NCBI GenBank assembly: GCA_025266875.1
Contig: JALLLT010000019.1
Location: 310,001-374,000 of the forward strand
Direction of reading: 5' to 3'
Source: Fennellomyces sp. T-0311
Taxonomy: Eukaryota > Mucoromycota > Mucoromycetes > Mucorales > Lichtheimiaceae
Length of the DNA: 64,000 nt
Shown: piece by piece, positions 35,686 through 48,265 of the stretch
How positions within the stretch are numbered: the first letter of the stretch is position 1
Layout of the letters: each line of letters opens with the position of its first letter
Translations under genes and position numbers: made by a program
The notes under the pieces: generated by a model
Databases searched by the model: none
Told to the model about the DNA's origin: nothing
Seen by the model: the letters and a program-made list of their open reading frames with translations, nothing else

Positions 35686-36173
35686 TTACGATCCGAGATA
35701 AAGCAACGCATGATCCTTGACAGTAGTGCTTTTCAACTCTGGTAACAATTTTTCTTCTGTGTCAGCCGAAAAGTCATTATGTAGCAAGAGAAACCGCCAG
35801 AGCAAGTCGTTCATCGATAATGAAGCCGGGGCTCGACTGTGGACTGATAAGGTAGTACCCCATTTCTCAGCGGACACAAGGAATTTTTGATTGATGGCCC
35901 AAATATTCCTCAATAATGAAAGCAATGTCGGTATTACTCGCGGCTGTCAAAGAGGCACTCAACAAGGGACTTAACGCCATTCGAAAACGATTGCCACGGT
36001 AAAGGGATGCCCGGCAAGATTTGGTCGGCCACGTGTTCTTCCAAAGCTCTTTGATATGGAATGTACATGCTCCTGTATTCTCGCTCAATACCTGTATTGC
36101 GATTTTGGATGCATAATTGTTGGCGGAGAGCAATGGGAAACACGAAATGCTGGGTAAATGATGTTCCGGTCAT
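35686..36173 (-). pseudogene. Unrecognised short gene with an apparent frameshift
   Basis: The minus frame 36173-35934 starts MTGTSFTQHFVFPIALRQQL and reads like coding sequence. It ends in a stop, after which the coding-like signal continues in another frame to 35686 (ending STTVKDHALLYLGS). There is no clear GT-AG intron between them, so I read this as one gene broken by a frameshift near 35920-35935. The protein is helical and not recognised. If a splice were found, it would be a gene of about 160 residues. Confidence 0.4.
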
Positions 36174-36379
36174 TTTTTATCTTTCTCCACTCAACACTTT
36201 GAACGCGTATTTCTCGGTCTGCTTTGCACAAAAAAAAAAACCAGCGCGTTCATATCACTGGTGGTGCGCTCCTACACGTCCATGGTCGAGTATATACGGA
36301 TTTATGTTTTGAAGGTCGTTGGTGTGGCCAGAGCCTCGAATAGTGCTTTGACTATCAGCCCACGCGAAATCACACGTCG

Positions 36380-36515
36380 ACCGCACCTTTTTTATATTCG
36401 GAAACACGCTCAAAAAAGTGTGCGCACAAATGCTGAACGTGCTAAAAAAAAACGCGCTAAAAAAGCGCGCAAAAAAGCGCGCAGGAAAAAGAACGCGCAA
36501 AAACACGTGTAATTC
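36380..36515. repeat. A-rich/GCGC low-complexity tract
   Basis: A short-period repeat alternates A runs with GCGC, giving Lys/Arg/Ala-only frames on the plus strand. It is compositional; no histone-like protein is claimed. Confidence 0.6.
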
Positions 36516-36557
36516 AAAACAAGTATTTAAAGATGGCCCTTTTTTCCTTTGCAGTCC

Positions 36558-36860
36558 TTACTCGTTTTCCTTTAATTTGATCTCATATACGCTCTTCAGG
36601 TCTGTTGTAAAACCGTAGCATACAACGTTGGTCGCTAATTTCACCGAGTCAATGGGCTTCTTGTCATGTAGCGCCAAGGGGTCTTGTTGGGTCACGGAAA
36701 TGAACGCTGCGACGGAGCGTCTCGAAACCATGGGGAACTTTTTTTGGACAAACAGTCCCTCTCGGTCTTGCACTGTGAGGGGGGTATGCTTGGGACAACA
36801 TTCTCCCTGATCACCCCGGAAAACGAGTGGGGTGTCAAAGGTGTTCTACTCTTCATACTT
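36558..36860 (-). pseudogene. 3' end of a decayed gene, possibly Hsp70-like (HSPA12 type)
   Basis: The minus frame ending at 36558 is open for about 100 residues and reads as a C-terminal beta-rich domain (for example GLFVQKKFPMVSRRSVAAF). The order of features weakly resembles the substrate-binding half of HSPA12-type Hsp70 proteins, which are common in Mucoromycota. Sequence further upstream on the same strand (to 37053) looks like earlier parts in other frames. There is no ATPase motif, so it is a fragment at best. The family call is tentative. Confidence 0.3.
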
Positions 36861-37619
36861 AGTTAAGGGCGAATGCCGCCAAAGCTAGAGAACCGTGGCG
36901 GGATAAAGATTGGTCTCTGGCGTGTATGCACCCGGCGCTCCCATACAAGACCCAAATACCAAGTCTTCTCCGGCTAAGGCTACCGTTGGTTTGGACAATG
37001 AGGACTACAGGAAAAGCATGGCTTTGCTTCATATTGGTTATACCATTGTTCAAATTTGTATCATCCAGACATTTCTACTTTCTATATATCTCTCCAAAGC
37101 TCCCTCAAAAGTCATCCACTCCCAAAGCAACGCTACACTTCACTTCTCTTACTTCAGCCATAATATCTGTGTATGCAGCTTTAACTGTGACCATCTTTTT
37201 AATCATCGGGGAGGTGAACGATCCGATTGTGCTATATACTTCCGAAATCCACACGAGATACCTAATATTCAAAAGGGAGTTGGCAAATACACTAGCTTTA
37301 TGTTGATACCAAAGCTAGAGCTCAAGAGCAAGATTTACTGCCGCAAAAAAGCTTCAAGTGGAGATAAAGTAACGATAGTGTGAGAATCGATGTAGTGTCA
37401 CATCGTCACCCCTACAGCAGATAATGCGAGTATATTTATCACATAATACAGTGTTACTGGGTGACTTGGTACCACCGTTAACAGATTATTAGTGCTTGTT
37501 GCGATGTGTCTGTGCTCAGTTGAGTGGTAAATAGTTTTAAAAGATTGCCCATTTAACACCACGCTCTCTATCGAAAAGCAGCACAGTATTCGCACGTGCT
37601 AGGTTTCCGAGCAAGTAGT

Positions 37620-38265
37620 ACAGCATGTTACATATTCGTCTGGTATTTACAGGCGATGCATTGCCCGAGATTAAACTTTGGGGATATGACCGCAAATGGG
37701 TCCAGCGAGGTAATGCTTGTTACCGCACCAAGCAATGTTATGTAATGCTTTACAAAGTTATTTTGAGGGGTATGGCGGTACAACTGACGGGATGTTTATA
37801 TCCCTTTTTTTGCATCATGAGCATATAAGTGCCATTGCCTCTACAGTCTGTGGACGTTCAACAATACCACTTTCTTCATCGACTACGTGCACGCTCTCTG
37901 AGGCTCCAGAAAGACAAGTCTGTGATGGATGTCAGCTCATTCTTCCAGCCAATGGATCCTTTGCTGTATGACCCCAGCTTTAGCGCCCACTTGTTCTGAG
38001 GAGCAGCATGTACAAAAGCCGGGGTCCAGCTGCACGTATCTTGGATGATTGTAATATACACAGGAAAGAATGTTCATGGCATCTTACATATTTTCAAAGC
38101 AAATACTGAACTATTCACAGCTTGGATCCCACCCTGTGCAGCAGGGTTGATGTGCAAAAACCAAGGAACATTGTCGTAGCCACTGCTACTCGTCCGTCGG
38201 TGTCATCCATTGGTGAAATTGAACAATATAAGTACAAGCGACTCAAGGAAACGCACGTAGAATGA
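37620..38265 (+). pseudogene. Coding-like remnants, unrecognised
   Basis: An exon-like start at 37625 (including LPEIKLWGYDRKWVQRG) is followed by a GT donor. A good C-terminal stretch ends at a stop at 38263-38265 (VDVQKPRNIVVATATRPSVS and GEIEQYKYKRLKETHVE). I could not connect the parts in phase. It is either a multi-exon gene I failed to parse or a decayed one. It converges on the importin gene, whose stop is at 38302. Confidence 0.35.
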
Positions 38266-38301
38266 TTAAAATAAACATTTGTTTCTCGTATCGAGTACTT
38301 T

Positions 38302-41300
38302 TTATTGGTTCGTCAAGGTCTTGTTGACCTGGTCTAAAAGAGTTGGATCTACTTTTGATAAGCATAGTTCCTGGAACCTGTCACCATAATGCTGTTCGCA
38401 TCCACTGAGTGCTTGTCGCACCATGTCTGCCAGGTTGGTGGTATAGACGGGATCTTCGCGTCTTAGCTTCAGCCGTCGTGCCTTTTCCGCCGACTCGTCC
38501 AATTCGGCAACATCCGACGCCATGTCTGCTTCGGCATACAAAAAGAGACTACAACAACACTCTCCATCAGCTCTCACATCATCTCTCAGCACGCGCAAAC
38601 CTACTCTTCCTCGGCATCGTTGACTTCTGCTAGGATGTCTATCCAAACGGCCATGAGATAGGGCAGCCGTGCCAACACAACAGGATCAAACGTCCGTAAC
38701 AAGTTTGTTAATGCAATGCAGTTCAGCTTTCGTGTTCGTGGATGTCCGATATTGTCAAACTACCAGCCACAGCATTAGAACCCGCTTGCACCGTACATAA
38801 AGATTCACATACCTTATCCATCCACCGGTCCAAGATGAGACCAACAAAGTCATCCGGTGTTGTGCTGGGCATCTGTTGACTGGCCATTCGAAGATAGTTT
38901 AAAAGGAAATGAGCATCGCATATCGCCAGACGTGCGAACAAGGTCATGTATGACATGATGGCGTGTGCGTAGAGTTCATCTTGAATCAAGACGTTTAAAA
39001 TGTTTCCCAAGAGTCCTGATTGAACCAGTGCCTCGCCATAAACCTCCACAGGACACGATTGGAGTGCGGTTTCGCCCAGATACGAAATGCTCGCTGCAAC
39101 TTCTACCTTGGAGCTTCCAATGTAGGATGCCAGTCCTGAAAAGAGTTGCAACGCCCCTTGCTACTGTCGCGATTCAGTAAATCATGTGTTTACCATGTAT
39201 TTTTTTTCAACGTACCTGAAGCGTGATCTGGCCATCCAATAGAACGTAACTCTCGATAATCTTTAGCGTTTTCCGTAGTCCCTCGGTATCGTATTCCAAC
39301 AGGCCGATCGCAGCGGGCAACATGGATAACAGTTGAGACGTTGAGTTGGGCGCGGTTTGCAACAGGGTCCACCACAGATCCAGTACATCTTCAAGTAAAT
39401 ACACGTGCGCTTTCTAAACAATCCGTCAGCAACAAAAAATAAAGAAGCACTAGCCGTAGACTCACGTTTTCGCGGCTTACGCCATACTGTACAATAGGTA
39501 AAAACAGGTTTTGCACATGCACGGATTGTTCCTTGAGGATCTATTCCGGCAAAAATCAGTGTACTGAATAGCTCGACTTCACATAAGAAAAACCTACTGC
39601 TGTCACTTTTGTAAATGTTACCACAAGCGCAGACTGGAATAATGGATTGTCCTCCGCGCGTTGCCAGTGTGGCATCAGCAGATCAATGATTTTAGGTGCA
39701 AAAGGCACCATCTAGACGCATGGTTAGTTTGCTTCTTTTTCGAGCAAGAAAAAAGCAAATGCACATACATGTTCACCTGTGCGATCGGCAATGGTGTTCA
39801 GATCACTGATCAGTTTCATGACTGTATCCGACTCTTCCACCTCATTCAATAGTTTGAGCAAGAGATCCATGGCTGGGCCAAGGTAGGGTAACAGGATACT
39901 GATTTCGAAATCCCAATCATCAATGGCCTGACGCAAGCTGTGGGCAGCCGTCAAACGAACCACCATATCGTCTTCGCTGACCATCAGTTCCAGCAAACCT
40001 TGATAGATGGCAACACGACTATCGGCGCTGATGCCTTCGTTTACCCATCGACCGAGCAACCATGCGATCCGTCGATGAAGGATCTTGAGCCTATTTTCAT
40101 CCAACATTTAGTCTTTTTTTTCTTCCAACGCATAGGAGCCAACGGTACCCCGATCCCTTTTGGGAAATCTCTGGAATCAATCGGTTCACCAGGAACGTTT
40201 CGAAATCCAGACGACCATAGATCGATTGTACGCCTAATCCAACAGCAGCGTAGACCGCGTCCTTGAACAGCAAGTCTTGAAAACTAGTGACATCTAAACA
40301 CAATAACCATCAACATAACCATCGCTTTCATTGGATCAAATTAACCTACTGGCAACTTTTTCAACCAAATTGAGCAGGATGGGGCACAGTTGATCCCGAT
40401 ACTGAGTCAACAGACTCATAAAAGTGATTTCAGCACATGGCTAAAACAACAAACACAATTAATAAAACACCACTTTTTTGCCTAATACAAAAAAAAAAAA
40501 CTCACCCGCAGTTCAAATTCCCAATTCTCGGAATCAATCGCATTGGCCCATCCTTCCGGATCATCTTCCCACTTTTCCATATCGGCTGGCGTCAATAACA
40601 TATATTTAGTGATCAATGTTTCTGCACATGCATTGACGAAATCCGTCGTCAAAAATCGCGTGTTTATGACATTCGAAGCCTCCAATGCCATTGACTTTTC
40701 TTCTTCCGTCACCGATAGGACCTCGGATCCCGGGTTATCCGTGTTGTATGCCGAGTTTTTGATCGTGTTCTTGATAATCAGCATGCCCTGGAGCAAAAAC
40801 TGCTCGAATACCGGAATGTCCACCGGTTGGCCTGGTAACACCACATCGTTTAGTATTCCATGGCAACCCCTGATCCATCAATGATACAGACCTGACTTGT
40901 ACCGATCGGTCAGCCGCGTTCCCTCGTGAACGATGGCTTGCCAGTAATAGGATAGGATGTCCGTCCATGCGGGGCACAGCGCGCACGATACCGGATGGGC
41001 CTTTTGCAGTCCGAGATAAAGTGATCCATGATCCTCGACAATGGTGCTGACGAGTTCCTGGAACTTTTCGGACGTTTGGATGGGTCGAACATTGTTGTAC
41101 TCTTCCAACCGTTGCTTACTGAGTTGGATAAACGTCTATCGCCTCCTGATCAATACGAGTTCCCTCTCAGCCCCAACAAAAGCGCGCTTGGTTACCTTTG
41201 TCTCGTCATACTTGTGGACATCCCGGATACCACTGACCATCAAGATCCTCAAACACTTGACGCAATCCGACGCAATCCGCATTTCGGTTTCCAATTCGTC

Positions 41301-42095
41301 GCCCGTCTGGGAGGCAGCGAGGGCGGCCACGGTTCTTGCGGTATACGTGACATAGATATTGGCGACGGTTTGAAAAATGCGCGGAGCAACTTGGGTAAAC
41401 TGTCGTCGACTGGCTGACAAAAATCGAGTGCTGAGTTCGTACAAGACTTCGTAAAGCATCTCTAATGCGCGGTCGTGCACAAGTCGTTCGTCACCATTGG
41501 GTGTTTCGATGGCTTGGACTAGCGAAGGCAAGAGATCAGGCCAATCCATGGGATAGTCCATACGCGCGATACGCGCAACAATAACAGAGTTTTGTGCCGT
41601 AAGCTTTTTTGACAAGAGAAGGGTTACATGGGGCTCTTGTTGCAACGGTAACCCGCTTTACCTTTTTGCTCGGTTCGTCTAGGAATTGAAGTAATCGTTG
41701 TCGAATAGCTGCTTTTTCTTCCGGATTGATCGGACTATGTCGAAAAGACGTCAATGGGAAAGGGATCGTGTGTTTGTATATAAAAGAAAGTTGATTACTT
41801 TTTCGCTGTTCGTCTCCAGAACCGACCGACACCGTTCTTGAGGTAAATGCCACTCAAGACGCGAACATCGTGATGGATCGTACGATCGTAAAAGATATCC
41901 TTCAATTAGGAAGTTTAGTTGCATGTTTTCTTGTGTGTGCGTGGCAGTATACGCGATTGTTACTTGAAGCGTGGCAAAGAATGAAGGTTCATTCTCCCAT
42001 TGTTTCAACAGTTCTTCTGCTTGTCGTATGCGCGTATAGTCTTGCGAAGCGGCTTCATGCAGCACGCCAAGCAACTGGCTGCGTGCGTCGGTCAT
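38302..42095 (-). CDS. Importin-11 / Kap120-type karyopherin
   Basis: About 14-15 exons separated by short introns. The N-terminus (MTDARSQLLGVLHEAASQDY, then RIRQAEELLKQWENEPSFF) is the importin-beta N-terminal (Ran-binding) region. The next exons carry LSGIYLKNGVGRFWRRT and INPEEKAAIRQRLLQF, typical of importin-11, then DYPMDWPDLLPSLVQAI. The remainder is a chain of HEAT-like helices (for example RIAWLLGRWVNEGISADSRV and LTAAHSLRQAIDDWDFEI). The C-terminus is KVDPTLLDQVNKTLTNQ. These receptors carry cargo through nuclear pores under control of Ran-GTP. Exon borders were checked only in part. Its last exon has been copied to about 34.7-34.9 kb. Confidence 0.9.
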
Positions 42096-42142
42096 TAAGA
42101 GAGGAAGGAGGTGGAAAAGAAAGCGAGCAAGAGCTGAGTTTA

Positions 42143-44641
42143 TTACTGGTAGAAATAGTCAATGTGCCCTGATCGCGCAAAACACGAACGGATCTGGCGA
42201 CTTATGCCCGGACATTGACTTATATTTAAATACTGCAGCTGAGCATACTCGAGAGCCATCATCAGTCCGATGCCCGACACGCGCACGCACCCTCGGATAT
42301 TCAGCCTCTTGAGCGTCCTCCATGTTGCCTTGATTAACGCGCTGATGGACGCATCGGACACTGCAGCCCCGCAATAACTCGCATCCAGCGCCGCCAGCCG
42401 ACTCAGCTTTGTCAGCTCTTCGAGCGACGTGTCACTCAACGCGCAACAGAAACTGAGCGACAGATTTTCCAAATAGGGCGCGGCCACCACGAGATGGGCG
42501 ATGGCCTTGTCGGTCAAGAAGCTGCAGTCGGTCAAATCCAGCGTGCGCAGCCGAGCAAACGCATGGGGTGCCTCGTTGAACCAGTGCACGAAACCTTGAT
42601 CGGTGATCTTGGTGCACCGCTGCAGATTTAGAGACTCCAAGTCATCCGTGGCGTATTTGGCAAAGTAATACATGGCTTGATCGGTCAGATTCTTGCAGTA
42701 CGACAAGGTCAGGTGCTTGATGCGCGGGTTCTGTTCGAGCAATCGTCGGATGCCTTGGTTGGTGATTTTGCGGCAGTTGGACAGGTCGAGCCATTCCAAA
42801 TGCCGCAAGGTGCCCAAGGCTTCCATGCTTTTGTCAGTGATCAGCCAGCATGAATTCAGATCCAGTTTCCGTATCTGAGGCGTGCGGTCGACAAGCGTGA
42901 GGATGGCTTGGTCGGTGAGATGGAAGCAGTGCGTGAGGTACATGAATTCGACATTGGGTCCGATCATATCCGCCAGTACTTCAATGGTTTCGTCTGTCAT
43001 GAGTCGATTGCTGCTGCCCAGATCGAGCTTTTGCCATTGATCCGGCGTGTGGAATGTGTGGTAAAATTTGCGACACGTGCCTGAGAATCGAATCATGCTG
43101 GCGAAATCCAAGAGTGTAGCGACGCGCGCCAGAATGCTGGTGTCGAGCGCAGTGAGTCGGTCGCGTTCTTGGGTTGTGCTTGGTGATATGGGTGATGCTT
43201 CGGAAATTGTGATGGAGCGTCGTTTGGTCGACTTGTCTACTGCTGCAAGGAGCGATGGGTCAGACCATACGGCGATGCTGGGCCGTCGTGGTCGCGTTTC
43301 TCGTTCTTTGAGTCGATTGACGTTGGTGGGTAATGTGGGATCCTGATCGCTTGTCGTGCTGCATACTGCGCTGGTATCGATAGGCGCCAATGATGCGCTG
43401 TAATCTTGTTCTTCTTCCGGAACATAAGTCACTCCCGCTAGTTGTCTATTTAGTCAAGAAAAACACCCCTGTCGAAAGATCTGTTCATTACCTGATACAG
43501 TGTCCACCTGTTGTACGGGAGACGATGTGCCTTGGCGCTAAAACACATTTTAGGACATATACGAAACAGAGAGGCAGTAACAGCCTTACAAACGTGTCGA
43601 TGGCCTTGAGTGCCTTGTCTGCCAGGGTCTTGAACCATCTTTCGAGTTCGGGGTAGTCTTGACACACGTGCATGAAGTCTTTCTTGCTCAACACGTACAG
43701 TTCCAACGCAGTGATGGAGCGCACATCCGCAGTGCGCGGAATGTCAAGCAGTATTGCGATTTCGCCGAAAAAGTCGCCAGGACCCAGCCTGGCCACCGCA
43801 ATGTCTGTTCCACCTCTCGAATTGATCACTTGTACCGTGCCTATGCTTTTTGCTTAGCCAACCCTGCAACACGCGCTGGATACGACGTACCATCAATAAT
43901 AAAAAACATTTCGTTGCCAATGTCGTTCTTGCTGATGATGGTTTTGTTTGGCAAGTAGCTTTTGGGTTCGACCATGAGCGAGATGCGATGCATAAAGTCC
44001 TCGGGACAGCCTTTGAAGAACGGGACCTACACGCCCATTGTCAGCTCTTTGTTCGAGATACACACGCACACACACAAAAGAACATTAACCTTTGCCAAAT
44101 GATCATATGCCCCCGTGGCAATAAACGAATCGACGCTTCCGGCTGAACTCGAGCGTTTCAACTCATGCTTGCTCTTTTCCAGCATGGCCATACGTTCCTG
44201 CGCTTCGAAGCGCAACACCTGTTCGACATCGGGATAATCGGGTAATATAGCAGCGACGGCATCGGCGGTAAGCACGGCGACGGTGCAAGGAGCGGCAGCA
44301 ATCACGGTCGCTGTTCGCGGAATCGCGTAGAGTAATCCAATTTCACCAAAACACGAGCCACCATGCAACGTTGCGAATATCCGTTCAAAGTCGGCCGAAC
44401 ACACATCCACCGCACCGCGCAATAACAAGAACATGGCTTTGGCCTTTTCGCCTTGAACAATAATCACATCGCGGGGCGCATACGTCCGAATAATCATTCG
44501 ACATGCAATCCGTTCGAGGAATTCTTGATTGTTCGATCGCTGGAATAACGAATGGCGTCGCAATGAATCTAATATTTTTTCGGGAATTGGATTGTCCGTC
44601 ATGGACGTGGTCCATTCCGCTGTCAATTGCACATCGGTCAT
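42143..44641 (-). CDS. Tandem cyclic-nucleotide-binding domains fused to F-box and leucine-rich repeats
   Basis: Exons 44641-44090, 44026-43891, 43828-43594, 43530-43492 and 43445-42143 join in phase to 754 residues. Domain 1 has the cNMP phosphate-binding cassette GGSCFGEIGLLYAIPRTATV. Domain 2 has GPGDFFGEIAILLDIPRTAD. Both thus keep the F-G-E-I/A...R-T-A core needed to bind cAMP or cGMP. A Ser/Thr-rich linker follows, then an F-box-like segment (LDTSILARVATLLDFASMIR) and about ten cysteine-containing leucine-rich repeats (for example LDLSNCRKITNQGIRRLLEQ). F-box/LRR proteins select substrates for SCF ubiquitin ligases, so a cyclic-nucleotide-gated ligase adaptor is the inference. The fourth exon is the least certain; intron 3 would also be open if retained. 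Confidence 0.88.
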
Positions 44642-45316
44642 TTAGAAAGAAGTTGAGAGACTGGAAAAAAAAAGAGTGTGGTTCGCTTTTTGCTTAGTTT
44701 TTTTTTTTGCATGACTGACTTGACTGAAACAAGCGCTTTACTTTCCAAATCTACAAGTCTGAAGGAAAAAATTGTCTTTTTTTTTATGTAAACTTGGAAC
44801 TTTTCCAGTGATAAAAGCACTTCTTTCGCAAACGGTTGATGGCCTTGGATATCGTTTGCAAAACGACATCATCATGACATAATGCCATGGTTACACCAGC
44901 AATGCAAATGGCGGAGCGGCACCTTATTTTACCGCCTGTGCCCGTTTATTTACCACCATGTTAAAAAAATGAATGTCATGAACGCTCGATTTGTAAAAAG
45001 CACATGACTACTGTATTTTAGACTATTATTTGGCAACAAAAGGGTGTATCCAGGCAACTGGTTTTCAGCGCAGATGCATGAATAAGCTGCATAGTGAAAT
45101 AGCGATGGTGACATTTTACTGTCCGCAGGTCTGTTTTCCAACCAAGGCAGCTGATGATGGTCCAGTTGTAATTTAGCCAGTAATTCCAAGATCCACATGG
45201 TTTTATTACGAACATGTATCTTTTTTTCTGAGAGCTATGTGCAAGCGCGTTCGAGATTTGCATGGAAAAAAGAATATGCTGTGAAGGGAGATTCATTTTT
45301 CCGATCCGAAAAAAAA
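44642..45316. other. Divergent promoter region
   Basis: It lies between the start of the cNMP/F-box/LRR gene (minus) and the start of the small gene at 45317 (plus). It contains several T/A runs. No gene is visible; the open frames 45018-45344 (minus) and 45197-45316 (in-frame extension) are not supported. Confidence 0.4.
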
Positions 45317-45838
45317 ATGACGGAGCAATGCTGCGCGTCACCACCCCTTGATACTATGCCTATAAAGCCACCTACATTTACTGCGCGTCGATTACTTGGA
45401 TTACCTCCTGATTCCGATGCCATTAGCGAATACCTTAAAGGTATTACGAATCAACCATTACCCGAGCCCATAGAAAAACGATTTCCAGATTCCACCTACT
45501 ACTCGTACAAATCACTTGGACTTTCCCTATGCTTCACACCCAAGAACGGCACCCTTGCCTTGGACAGCATTGACATTTACAACGGACATACGCGCGATGG
45601 ATTTCAGCCTTTCACAGGATCAGAGTATCCCTACGGCATCACGCCCGAGACGCAAGCACACGAGATCGTCAGCCAGCTGGGCGAACCGGATCGGAAGGGG
45701 GGCGGTGCGCAAACGCGTCTTCCGTGCTGGATCGAGTATCAGTTCAACGACGACACGCAAGGTGGACTCATGATACAACTGCATGGCGTGGATTGGGATG
45801 ATCGAGAAATGGGATGGACGAGCCTGGTGCTCTTTTAA
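45317..45838 (+). CDS. Uncharacterised conserved-looking cytosolic protein
   Basis: A single exon of 173 residues. The ATG at 45317 (MTEQCCASPPLDTMPIKPP) is preferred over the in-frame 45197 start because the upstream part reads like promoter sequence (poly-A tract immediately before 45317). The body has a compact alternating pattern: LLGLPPDSDAISEYLKGITN, then KSLGLSLCFTPKNGTLALDS, TPETQAHEIVSQLGEPDRKG and a terminal beta-rich part ending MGWTSLVLF. No signal peptide or membrane segment. Codon use and even composition suggest a real gene. I do not recognise the family. Confidence 0.75.
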   Translation: MTEQCCASPPLDTMPIKPPTFTARRLLGLPPDSDAISEYLKGITNQPLPEPIEKRFPDSTYYSYKSLGLSLCFTPKNGTLALDSIDIYNGHTRDGFQPFTGSEYPYGITPETQAHEIVSQLGEPDRKGGGAQTRLPCWIEYQFNDDTQGGLMIQLHGVDWDDREMGWTSLVLF

Positions 45839-45862
45839 TAAATATAAATGTAAATAGATAGA

Positions 45863-48265
45863 CTATTGCTTTGTCGCCGTTCCTTCTTCCAGTGCACGTT
45901 CTTGCACGTTCGTCACTGCTTGTCCGTGTTCGTCTTCATAAAAGTTTTGCGAAAAGTCCTTGTTGCGCTCTTCTTTTCCACACAACGCTATTGTTTTTTT
46001 AACATGTCTGAGTAAATGTCTTTTGCATATGTAAAAGGTGCTTTTTTACCGGTGATGATCAGACACGCAACAACACATCCCATGAAAATGGCCTGTACCA
46101 GTCCGTAGTCGGGAATACTCTTGCCACCGCGCAGTTGTAGACTGCCATCAGGGTTTCGCAATGGATACTGCTCACCGATCGTAGCTTGGATTTGGCTACT
46201 GGCCGCACTGACCTAGAAATCTGCTATTGAGTAAAAGGAGCAGAGTGGTGACCATGTTTTGCACGTACCAAATTACCGAGTTGGTACGAAAGACCTAAAT
46301 TAAAACAAGTGAGTGGGTATTCTTGTTATCATGATGAGAACAGTATACCTGGCATAAGGCCGCGGAATCCAGAAGGTGCCAGTTCATTCAAGTGTGCTGG
46401 AACGATACCTTTTTTTTTCATACATGTGAGTCGTAGCAATTCTCCTTTCTTAACACTGGCATACCCCAGGCACCCTGTGCATTTGGAATGAGTACTTATC
46501 AAATGAACACAATGATTTTGACATACCTGGATAAAGAACTGCAGAACAAAGGCACCGAAACGCAACGAATGGATATTGGGGCCATAGATCCAAAGAGGGA
46601 TGAAGCATCCAACCATGCAAGCACTGAAAACAATACAAATGCGGCGACCAAGGTAGTTGGAATACAGTCCCACGATTGTACTATGTACATTAGCAGTTAA
46701 TAAAGGTTTGCTATCATCTCATTCCACCACACATACCCGCCGATAATTGCACCAATGTTGTGAAGCACGGTCGTTACGGATTGCTCAGCAGGAGTATAAC
46801 CGAGTTGCACCTTGAGGAACGTGGGGTACAAATCCTGTGAGCCGTGGCTGTAGAAATTGAAAAATGACATGAGGATGATCATGTAAATTGTCTAAAATAG
46901 TCATTCGATGAGCAAAAAAAAAGCATGTTTTCTTCCTTTTAAGAAACTTGCTCTTCGCCAATGAAGTTTGAGCATGTTCCATAATGCGCGAACATAAGAA
47001 TGACCCAAACTATCACGCGCTTCTTTGGTTTTGGCAAATGTGGGGGATTCCGGTACAAAGAATCGAATGGCCACAGCAAGTAATGCAAACACTGCTCCTG
47101 TCCAAAACATGATGCCTGCCATCATGGGAAATTAAGCGTTTTGTAATTCTGTTGCAATCGCTGATATGTACTTACGCCACGATGACTTGGTATCGGAGAC
47201 AGCAAAGTTGACAAGTGCCGCCAATAGATAACCGCAGGCGTATCCTTGCTGGTAGATCCCCGAGAATAAGCCTCTTGCTTCGATGGGAAGTGTTTCCAAA
47301 GCTAAACTTGCACCGAGACCCTAGTAGAGAATAGTCATTGAATGGAGACGATTCCTGAGTGCCAGGGACGAACGAGGGAATACCCTCGAAAGAAAGATAT
47401 GCGTACCCATTCACCGCCCATGGCAATACCGAAAACAGCTCGGAGGCCAATAAAGGTCTGAAGATTGGGAGCGAAACCACTGGCCATGTTGATCAAGGAG
47501 AATAGGACAATGTCAATCATCAGCGGCCAGCGACGGCCGTATTTGTCGCCCAACAGACTATTCAGAGAGACATTAATAAGGAACCAATGGATAGTCACTT
47601 GTTACTTGCCCAAAAATAAGTGCACCAACAGGTCTTAGCATCTGTCATAAAAAATACATTTAGTAGCTGAAGCCAGTATAGTTACTAGGAACCTTTTGCG
47701 TACCAAAGTGGTAGTAATTGCAGCTTTGGTTAGCGAGGATTAGCATGGACTGTATAGAACGATAAAAAGCAGCTTACCGGTAACTTCAGAAGGTACCACC
47801 CCAAATTCCGCAGCTGCGTAGAGTATATAGTGAACATGGCGCTTATCTCGCTAACAAGTTACATTTTTTATACCAATACTGGGTACTGAAAGCGAGACAC
47901 AAAAGTAGTCGTACGCATCGACAGTCCATCCCAAGAAAGCTATCGTTGGATACCTCAATTTAATGAATGAAATAAAAAAGAGGAATATCTCGGTTACCAG
48001 CCGTGAACGTCAGTCTCTGGGTATTAGTGAGATGGGTAACCAGGTACCAGAAACTCGGTGGTTTCTCTGGCGGCGGTTGCCACAGCGAGTGAAAGAACCG
48101 CTTTGGATACCGTACGAATGGACTCTCCTTCTTGGCAGCGACTTCTTTTTCAGTTTCTGGTTGGTCCGCGGGAACAACGTCCTGCGTGCTCTTTTCTGCA
48201 GTGACTGGAGCCCCGTTGCCTTGTTCAACATGGTCAATAGACACGTCGTCGTTTTTTTGCGACAT
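45863..48265 (-). CDS. MFS carboxylate transporter, JEN1-like
   Basis: About 10-12 exons. Exon 1 is 48265-47998 and the next begins at 47939, in phase. The N-terminus is hydrophilic. Segments in order include AFLGWTVDAYDYFCVSLSVP (helix 1), GDKYGRRWPLMIDIVLFSLI (the MFS signature loop 2-3), LRAVFGIAMGGEW, MFWTGAVFALLAVAIRFFVP, FFNFYSHGSQDLYPTFLKVQ and LNELAPSGFRGLMPG. The pairing of YDYF in helix 1 with the NFYSHGSQDLYPTFL stretch is characteristic of JEN1/SHS lactate-pyruvate permeases. It would sit in the plasma membrane and import monocarboxylates with protons. The C-terminal tail (ERALEEGTATKQ) is cytosolic. Not all internal exon borders were resolved. Confidence 0.85.

Noticed and set aside
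36261..36512. Lys/Arg/Ala-rich histone-like protein
   Set aside because: It is produced by an A-run/GCGC low-complexity tract and has no globular domain.
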